Source: Pseudodesulfovibrio sp. (GTDB lineage: Bacteria; Desulfobacterota; Desulfovibrionia; Desulfovibrionales; Desulfovibrionaceae). From it: a stretch of 44,673 nucleotides of DNA. The stretch is from assembly GCF_028692895.1 (NCBI RefSeq), contig NZ_JAQUWN010000008.1, positions 1 to 44,673 on the forward strand, written 5' to 3'. A program made the position numbers and the translations under genes. Shown here piece by piece: positions 18,575 through 24,278 of this stretch. Below the pieces are notes generated by a model, which had not been told where the DNA came from, did not search any database, and saw nothing but the letters and a program-made list of their open reading frames with translations. The number at the start of each line of letters is the position of its first letter. Within the stretch, counting starts at the first letter, position 1.

Positions 18575-19165
18575 GTTTTCTCCAAAATGAATGAAACGGC
18601 GAATCCCGGCGCGCGTCGGCGCGGGGACCGGGAACGGGGGGGCGGCGCAGGGGCCTAGGACAGGGGGATGCGGTCGCGCAGTCCGCAGGGCAGGGTGGCC
18701 CCGGGCCGCCCGGGGACGGGCGAACTTTCGGTGCGGACATGGCGCCGGGACGGAAGCGGCAAGCAGCGCTCCGTCACTTGGGAATACGGATGTTTTTGCA
18801 TTAATGCATTTAGAGTTTTTACAGTGTTTTTTCCGTATATCAGTTGAATCTCAATGCAGTAATGAAATTCAACAGTCATTTTACTGAAATCGTCAGTGTT
18901 GCAGTGTAAAACAACGGGAAAATGCACTGTTTTTCATATTTAGCGTTTTAAGCTATGAAAAAATATTTATGTTGTCAAACAGTATATCATTTTCATATTT
19001 TGCTATGACAATTGGCAAACAATTTTAAAAATATTTCGATGGAAGATGGCTGGGAATGACGCGGCATTCCCGCCGCGCGAACGGGGGGCCGTGCGGGCGC
19101 GGCGATACGGCGTACGGCGGCTCGGCTGCGGGCTTCGGAGGGGAATGGGGAGAGGCGGGGAGGCG
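18575..19165. other. Gap upstream of proV, no convincing gene
   Basis: Open frames here (for example 18655-18927 minus) have no recognisable composition or start signals. The right half is AT-rich and repeat-rich and is described separately. The left part, 18590-18770, is GC-rich and shows nothing I can name. The region separates the proV start from the 3' end of the alkyltransferase-like gene, so it most likely contains the osmoregulated promoter of proVWX. Confidence 0.5.
18780..19045. promoter_or_regulatory. AT-rich island with inverted repeats upstream of proV
   Basis: About 265 bases far richer in A/T than anything else in the window. It has a 7-bp inverted repeat GTTGAAT/ATTCAAC (18843-18849, 18867-18873), a 9-bp repeat TTTTTCATA/TATGAAAAA (18930-18938, 18954-18962), and a related smaller palindrome TCATA/TATGA (18993-18997, 19004-19008). 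CAGT or its complement ACTG recurs at least eight times between 18815 and 18985. Such DNA could bind nucleoid proteins or a dimeric regulator; no specific regulator can be named. Confidence 0.5.
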
Positions 19166-19504
19166 TCAGCCGAGGAGCGGGCCGCCCGGTTCCGGGCCGG
19201 GGAGCCACTGGTGGACGGAGAGGTCGATGCGGCCCGAGGGGCCGAAGGCGACGCCCTCCTTTTCCAGAAGGCGGCGCTGGCGGTCGCCGCCCGCGCCGGG
19301 CAGGGAAATGCGCCCCCCGGCGCCGACCACGCGCTGCCAGGGGAGCAGGCGGGCGTGGGAGGAGGAGTGGAGCAGCCGGGCCACCTGCCGGGCCGCGCGC
19401 CGGTTGCCCGCCAGGGCGGCCACCTGGCCATAGGTGGCCACGCGCCCTTCGGGGATGGCGCGGATGACGGCGATGGCCCGTTCGGAAAAGGGGGTGAGCG
19501 GCAT
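19166..19504 (-). CDS. atl: Alkyltransferase-like protein (ATL)
   Basis: 112-residue relative of the DNA-binding domain of O6-methylguanine-DNA methyltransferase. The helix-turn-helix part reads GRVATYGQVAALAG, followed by the arginine-containing RAARQVARLL. The alkyl-acceptor PCHRV motif is replaced by PWQRVV (residues 55-60), so the reactive cysteine is Trp56. Family members with Trp there bind O6-alkylguanine and pass it to nucleotide excision repair without removing the alkyl group. Start chosen by a good GGAGGG site. The His-to-Gln change beside Trp is also noted. Confidence 0.88.
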   Translation of the reverse strand: MPLTPFSERAIAVIRAIPEGRVATYGQVAALAGNRRAARQVARLLHSSSHARLLPWQRVVGAGGRISLPGAGGDRQRRLLEKEGVAFGPSGRIDLSVHQWLPGPEPGGPLLG

Positions 19505-19613
19505 GTTCCCTCCGGTCCCGGTCCGGCGGGACGGTCCGGCACCATCCCACGGATGGGGGCGGCTTGTCGAGCGGGGCCGGAGGAAGAGAGGGGGGATTAT
19601 GCTTCTTTAGACA

Positions 19614-19641
19614 TTCACATGTTGCAATTGTAGCGCATAAT
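19614..19641 (+). promoter_or_regulatory. Sigma-70-like promoter of the NHLM adaptor operon
   Basis: TTCACA (19614-19619, five of six matches to TTGACA) and CATAAT (19636-19641, five of six to TATAAT) are separated by 16 bases, in a locally AT-rich stretch 64 bases upstream of the adaptor ATG. Confidence 0.65.
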
Positions 19642-19704
19642 TCATACGTTACCGGCAGAATCGGTATCGGGCAGGGCGTCGGCAACCTTTTGGCGGGACA
19701 TCCC

Positions 19705-20955
19705 ATGAACGAGCAGGAACGGAAACGGCGGGGCAACCCCCTGGCTTCCCCGGAGGAGCTTTCGCGACGCATTGCCATCGTGGACGCCAAGGGCAAGTTC
19801 GCGGTGGCGGCGGGCATTCTCCTGGCCGTGGTCCTGGTGGGCTGGAGCGTCTTCGGGTCCGTGCCGGAGATGGTGCTGGGCTCGGGCATCCTGGTCCCGC
19901 CCGACGGGCTCATGGACGTGGTCGCCCTGGGCCGGGGCCAACTGACCGAGGTGGACGCGGCCCCCGGCGACACCGTGTCGAGCGGCGACATCCTGGCCCG
20001 CGTCTCCATGCCCGAGCTGGAGTCCGAGCGCCAGTCCATACTGGCCGGGCTCCGGAACGCCAAGCTCCGGACCGCCGAGCGCGAGCGACATTACGCCCTG
20101 GCCCTGGACATGCAGGGCCGCAACGGCGACGAGCGCATCCGCCAGCTTCGTTCCCGCATGGCGTACCTCCAGCAATATTTCGATTCCCTTCAAAAAAAGA
20201 CTCCCGAGGCAGGGGGGCAAGACCGTTCCTCCGCCGGGGAGGTCGAGGCCGGACGCAAGGACATGCAGTCCGTGCTGGCCGACATCAACGACTGCAAGCT
20301 GAGGATCGCCGAGGTCCGGGCCGCCGGGCTCGACCTGGAGGGCAGGGCCGAGCGTGACGCCCTGGAGGGCCGTCGCCAGGAGAGCGAGCTGGAGCTCGCC
20401 CTGGAAGGCGTGGAGCGGCGGTTGCAGCTTTTCACCAAGGTGCGCAGCCCCTACGACGGGGTGGTGGTGGACATGGACGTGGAGCGGGGCGACTATGTCT
20501 CGCCGGGCATGTCCCTGCTCACGCTGCGGCCCGTGGAGTCGCCCCTGGAAGCCTCGCTGCTCTTTCCGGCCGAGGTTGGCAAGCGGATCAGGCCCGGCAT
20601 GGTGGCCTACGTCTATCCCTCCACCGCGTCCAAGGAGGAGTACGGTTGCATTTACGGCCTGGTCTCCTCGGTGGGCGAGTACCCGGCCTCGGCCGAGTCG
20701 CTGATGAAGTCCATCGGTTCCCGGCAACTGGTCAGCTCGCTGCTCGGGCAGGGGGTGACGATCATGGCCCGCGTCTCCCTTTTGCGCGACCCGGAGACGG
20801 CCACGGGCTTCAAGTGGTCCTCGTCCGACGGGCCGCAGGACGTCGCCATCGACGCGGGCACGGTCTGCACGGGCAACGTGGTGCTCCGGCGCAGCCGCCC
20901 CGTGGATTTGGTCTTCCCGAAATTTTCCGGGATGCTGGGGCTGGCCGAACCATGA
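19705..20955 (+). CDS. NHLM-type peptide export adaptor (HlyD-like)
   Basis: 416-residue membrane fusion protein resembling the secretion protein of NHLM (nitrile-hydratase-leader microcin) export systems. It has a basic cytoplasmic N-terminus (NEQERKRRGNPLASPEEL), one membrane segment at about 33-52, a lipoyl half with GRGQLTEVDAAPGDTVSSGD, a coiled-coil region (about 110-235) and the second lipoyl half TKVRSPYDGVVVDMDVERGD. The PLASPEEL-type start and the lack of a signal peptide fit that family. Its stop overlaps the sigma factor start (ATGA). The partner exporter genes lie at 22098 and 24279. It would bridge the exporter towards the outer membrane; no dedicated outer membrane protein is in this block. 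Confidence 0.85.
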   Translation: MNEQERKRRGNPLASPEELSRRIAIVDAKGKFAVAAGILLAVVLVGWSVFGSVPEMVLGSGILVPPDGLMDVVALGRGQLTEVDAAPGDTVSSGDILARVSMPELESERQSILAGLRNAKLRTAERERHYALALDMQGRNGDERIRQLRSRMAYLQQYFDSLQKKTPEAGGQDRSSAGEVEAGRKDMQSVLADINDCKLRIAEVRAAGLDLEGRAERDALEGRRQESELELALEGVERRLQLFTKVRSPYDGVVVDMDVERGDYVSPGMSLLTLRPVESPLEASLLFPAEVGKRIRPGMVAYVYPSTASKEEYGCIYGLVSSVGEYPASAESLMKSIGSRQLVSSLLGQGVTIMARVSLLRDPETATGFKWSSSDGPQDVAIDAGTVCTGNVVLRRSRPVDLVFPKFSGMLGLAEP

Positions 20956-21476
20956 GGATGCCGCCCGCCGCCCGCACCCCCCTGAGCCAGGCCGTGTTCC
21001 ATCGGCTCTACCGCGAGCATGCCGGGCCGCTGTGCGCCTACCTGACGCGCTGCCTGCGCGGCGACGCGGCAGAGGCCGAGGGCGTCGTCCAGGACGCCTT
21101 CCTCAAGGCCTGGGAGAAGCGCGCGGACCTGCGCGAGGAGGCTGCCTTCAAGCCTTGGGTCTATACCATCGCCCTGAACGTGCTGCGCCAGCGCAAGCGG
21201 CGGCTCCGGCCCCTGGCCGTGGAGTCGGTGGAGGCCGAGTCCGGCCGTCCCTCGCCCGAGCGTCAGGCGCAGGACCGCCAGGAGCTGGCCCGGGCGCTGG
21301 ACGCGCTGGACGCCCTGCCCGACGAGCAGCGCGAGGCCGTGCTCCTGGTGCGCATGGAGAACCTGAAGTTCCGCGAGGCCGCCGACGTCCTCGGCGTGCC
21401 CGAGAATACGGTCAAGACCCGTGTCCGCCGGGGCCTTCTGGCCATGGCGGCGGAACTCGGCCTCGATTCCCTGTAG
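20952..21476 (+). CDS. ECF-type RNA polymerase sigma factor
   Basis: 174-residue sigma-70 family protein with regions 2 and 4 only, hence ECF. Region 2: FHRLYREHAGPLCAYLTR, VVQDAFLKAWEKR, WVYTIALNVLRQRKRR. Region 4: LPDEQREAVLLVRMENLKFREAADVLGVPENTVKTRVRRG. It begins in the ATGA overlap with the adaptor gene and is therefore translated with it. No recognisable anti-sigma gene follows. Probable targets are the neighbouring NHLM genes or its own operon, by position only. Confidence 0.9.
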   Translation: MRMPPAARTPLSQAVFHRLYREHAGPLCAYLTRCLRGDAAEAEGVVQDAFLKAWEKRADLREEAAFKPWVYTIALNVLRQRKRRLRPLAVESVEAESGRPSPERQAQDRQELARALDALDALPDEQREAVLLVRMENLKFREAADVLGVPENTVKTRVRRGLLAMAAELGLDSL

Positions 21477-21496
21477 ATTTTCCCGAAAACCCGGAA

Positions 21497-21525
21497 GGCC
21501 GGAACCCCACGACAGGATTCCGGCC
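21497..21525. terminator. Hairpin between convergent genes
   Basis: Perfect 8-bp stem GGCCGGAA/TTCCGGCC (21497-21504, 21518-21525) with a 13-base loop, 20 bases after the sigma factor stop and in the gap towards the convergent small acidic gene. There is no strong T-run on either side, so termination is likely but weak or factor-dependent. Confidence 0.45.
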
Positions 21526-21648
21526 CTCTCTGAGAGGTAGGTTGCGGACGGCTGGTCGTGCCGCCCTTGTACTCCGGAGATGCGGCGGGCGGCCCGATAG
21601 TTTCAGGCCGCGCCCGGCTCGGCGGCCTTGCGGCAGGCCGGAACGCCG

Positions 21649-21918
21649 TCAGAAGAGGTCCGTGTCGTCGTGGCCGGGAGGGTACGTCCCGGCTGCCGCC
21701 AGCATGTCCAGGTCGTCGTCGGAAAGGGCTTCGTCCACCCGCTTGAGGGCGGCCTCCAGCTCCCGCGACAGCGGCGGGGCGGGCGGGGACTCGTCACGGA
21801 GGCGGGCCGTGGCTTCCCATGCCCGGCGCAGGGCCTCGGCCTCCTTGGGGTCGTCCACGTCGCGCAGCAGTTCCGCGAGGAGCGATCGGTCTTCGTCTTG
21901 ATTGAAATCGTTAGCCAT
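21649..21918 (-). CDS. Candidate NHLM-exported peptide precursor
   Basis: 89-residue acidic protein without a recognised homologue, placed between the sigma factor and the C39 exporter and facing away from the exporter. Near its C-terminus it has LSDDDLDMLAAA, which fits the leader pattern LSDEELEAVAGG of NHLM/double-glycine precursors position by position: Leu at -12, Leu at -7 and Leu at -4, with Ala-Ala in place of Gly-Gly. Cleavage there would leave a 13-residue core, GTYPPGHDDTDLF, with no Cys or Ser. The preceding 64 residues are helix-prone and charged. ATG at 21918 is preferred over the 130-residue form from 22041. Alternatives: an anti-sigma or other small regulator. Confidence 0.6.
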   Translation of the reverse strand: MANDFNQDEDRSLLAELLRDVDDPKEAEALRRAWEATARLRDESPPAPPLSRELEAALKRVDEALSDDDLDMLAAAGTYPPGHDDTDLF

Positions 21919-22097
21919 GTTGATTCGGCCTTGCCTTGCCAGGGCGTTCCCGGACGGTGAGAATCCTCGGTGTCGATCCAGGTGATGCGCCGGTTGCGGA
22001 AAAAGTTTCACGTTGCCCCAAAAAAGAATGGGGTTTGACAAAACGTACGCTCTGATTCAATTTGGGCCAATCGTCAACCTTTTCCCTGCGATATGGC
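21919..22097. promoter_or_regulatory. Divergent control region of peptide and exporter genes
   Basis: On the plus strand a perfect TTGACA (22035-22040) can pair with weak -10 sequences 16-17 bases on (about 22057-22063), about 35 bases before the exporter ATG. Just before it is a 5-bp inverted repeat CCCCA/TGGGG (22016-22020, 22029-22033) with an A-rich 8-base loop, enclosed by ACGTT/AACGT (22010-22014, 22042-22046). The nested repeats overlap the -35 and could be an operator. No clear sigma-70 promoter is seen for the small acidic gene on the minus strand; it may use the ECF sigma. Confidence 0.5.
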
Positions 22098-24278
22098 ATG
22101 CGCAAGACCGGACAACCGAAACGGGCGAGGACCCCGACCGTGCTCCAGATGGAGGCGGTGGAATGCGGGGCCGCCGCCCTCGGCTCCGTGCTCGGCTACC
22201 ATGGCGCATACGTCCCGCTCTCCACCCTGCGCGAGGAATGCGGCGTCAACCGCGACGGCTCCCGCGCGGCCAACGTGCTGCGCGCGGCCAGGCTCCACGG
22301 CCTGGAGGCCCAGGGGTTCCGGCGCGACGCCGAGACCATGCTCGAAAAGACCGCCCTCCCGGCCATCCTCTTCTGGCGGCACTCCCACTTCGTGGTCCTG
22401 GAGGGCGCGGACGAGCGGCACGTCCACCTGAACGACCCGGCCAGCGGCCACCGCCGCATCACCCGCGAGGAGCTGGTCCGCGACTATTCCGGGGTGGTCC
22501 TGGAGCTCGCGCCCGGCCCGGATTTCCGCAAGGGCGGCGCGCCCTACCGCCTCTGGGCGGGGCTGCGGGAGCGGCTGGCCGGAGAGCACGAGGCCCTGTG
22601 GCTCATCGTCGCCCTCTCCCTGCTCCTGGTCCTGCCCGCCCTGACCATCCCGGTATTCTCCCGGGTTTTCGTGGACAAGGTGCTGGTGGGCCGCCACCTG
22701 GACTGGGCGGCCCCCCTGGTCTTCGCCATGGTCCTGACCCTGCTCGTCCAGGGCTCCCTGTCCTGGATACAGCAGCACTACATCCTCAAGATGCAGACCA
22801 AGCTGACGCTGACGTCGTCCAGCCGGTTCCTGTGGCACGTCCTGCGGCTCCCGGCCCGGTTCTTCGCCCAGCGCTACGCCCCGGAGATCACCCAGCGCTG
22901 CCGCCTCAACGAGACCGTGGCCGGGCTGCTCTCGGCCCGGTTCACCACCGGCGTGCTCAACCTCTTCCTGGCGGGCTTCTATGTGGCGGCCATGTTCTTC
23001 TACGACTGGCTGCTCACCCTGTTCGCCCTGGCCGCCGTGGCGCTCGACGCGGCGGTGCTCCGGGCGGCCGCCCCCCGGCGGCACGACGAGTTCATGCGCC
23101 TGGCCCAGGAGCAGGGCAAGGTGGACGCCATGGCCATGGCCGCGCTCCAGACCGTGGACACCATCAAGGCCCAGGGCATGGAGGAGGACGTCTTCGCCTT
23201 CTGGGCCGGGCACCACGCGGGCGCGGTCCGCTCGGCCCAGCGGCTGGGCGCGCTCTCCAACCTCATGGGCCTGGTCCCGGTCGTCCTGACCACCCTGGCC
23301 GCCGTGGCCATCCTCGGGGCCGGGGCCGTGCGGGTCATGCAGGGGCACCTGACCCTGGGCGAGCTGGTGGCCTTCCAGGCCTTTGCGGCCATGCTCTTCG
23401 CCCCGGTGGGCGAGCTGACCGCCCTGGCCGGGGCCCTGCAGGACGCGGGCGCGTCCATGCGGCGGCTGGACGACGTCCTCAAACACCCGGCCGAGGCCGA
23501 CCCCGCGTCGCTCCTGGCCGACGGCGAGACCGTCCTGTTCGCGGCGGGCGCGGTGAACGGCGGCCTGGAGTTCGACGACGTCACCTTCGGCTACAGCCCC
23601 CTCGGGCCACCGCTCATCGAGCGCTTTTCCCTCTCGCTCGCGCCTGGCGCGCGGGTGGCCCTGGTGGGCGGCTCGGGCTCGGGCAAGTCCACCCTGGCCC
23701 GGCTGGCGGCCGGGCTCTACAAGCCGTGGTCCGGCGCGGTGCGCATCGACGGCGTTCCGCGCGAGGACCTGCCGTCCTTCGTGGTCCGCGACGCCGTGCA
23801 GATGGTGGACCAGCAAATTTTTCTCTTTTCCGGCACCGTGCGCGAGAACCTGACCCTGTGGGACCCCACCGTGGCAGACGACGCCCTGGTGCGCGCCTGC
23901 CAGGACGCGGGCGTCTACGACGTTGTGGCCGGGCTGCCCGGCGGCATGGACGGCGCGCTCCTGGAGAACGGGGCCAACCTTTCGGGCGGGCAGCGCCAGT
24001 GCCTGGAGATCGCCCGCGCCCTGGTCAGCGCCCCGGCCATCCTCATCCTGGACGAGGCCACCAACTCCCTGGACACGGTCAAGGAGGCCGAGGTGGACTA
24101 CAATATCCGCCAGCGCGGCTGCACCTGCCTCATGGTGGCCCACCGGCTTTCCACCATCCGCGACGCGGACGAGATCCTCGTCCTGGACCGCGGCCGGGTG
24201 GCGGAGCGGGGCACCCACGAGTCCCTCATGGCCCTGGGCGGCCGCTACGCCGAACTCGTCCGCTCGGAGGGCCGGTAG
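22098..24278 (+). CDS. NHLM-type exporter with C39 peptidase, permease and ATPase
   Basis: 726-residue bacteriocin-type exporter that cleaves the leader and exports the peptide. The N-terminal C39 cysteine peptidase has Gln17 and Cys23 in LQMEAVECGAAAL, His97 in RHSHFVVLEG and Asp113 in LNDPASG, so the triad is complete. Six-helix ABC permease domain (about 155-440), then ATPase with Walker A GGSGSGKSTLARL, signature LSGGQRQCLEIARA and Walker B ILILDEATNSLD. ATG at 22098 is chosen since homology starts there; a TTG at 22062 falls within the promoter. The stop directly abuts the next gene's ATG. First of the exporter trio. Confidence 0.92.
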   Translation: MRKTGQPKRARTPTVLQMEAVECGAAALGSVLGYHGAYVPLSTLREECGVNRDGSRAANVLRAARLHGLEAQGFRRDAETMLEKTALPAILFWRHSHFVVLEGADERHVHLNDPASGHRRITREELVRDYSGVVLELAPGPDFRKGGAPYRLWAGLRERLAGEHEALWLIVALSLLLVLPALTIPVFSRVFVDKVLVGRHLDWAAPLVFAMVLTLLVQGSLSWIQQHYILKMQTKLTLTSSSRFLWHVLRLPARFFAQRYAPEITQRCRLNETVAGLLSARFTTGVLNLFLAGFYVAAMFFYDWLLTLFALAAVALDAAVLRAAAPRRHDEFMRLAQEQGKVDAMAMAALQTVDTIKAQGMEEDVFAFWAGHHAGAVRSAQRLGALSNLMGLVPVVLTTLAAVAILGAGAVRVMQGHLTLGELVAFQAFAAMLFAPVGELTALAGALQDAGASMRRLDDVLKHPAEADPASLLADGETVLFAAGAVNGGLEFDDVTFGYSPLGPPLIERFSLSLAPGARVALVGGSGSGKSTLARLAAGLYKPWSGAVRIDGVPREDLPSFVVRDAVQMVDQQIFLFSGTVRENLTLWDPTVADDALVRACQDAGVYDVVAGLPGGMDGALLENGANLSGGQRQCLEIARALVSAPAILILDEATNSLDTVKEAEVDYNIRQRGCTCLMVAHRLSTIRDADEILVLDRGRVAERGTHESLMALGGRYAELVRSEGR

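Noticed and set aside
18655-18927. A 90-residue minus-strand frame in the AT-rich gap
   Set aside because: No Shine-Dalgarno, no recognisable composition, and it spans the boundary between AT-rich and GC-rich DNA.
21568-21648. A plus-strand small frame opposite the candidate precursor
   Set aside because: No leader motif or start signal; its residues follow from the opposite strand's codons.
21649-22041. The longer 130-residue form of the candidate precursor
   Set aside because: The first 41 residues cover the divergent promoter region and look non-coding; the ATG at 21918 leaves a protein of consistent acidic composition.
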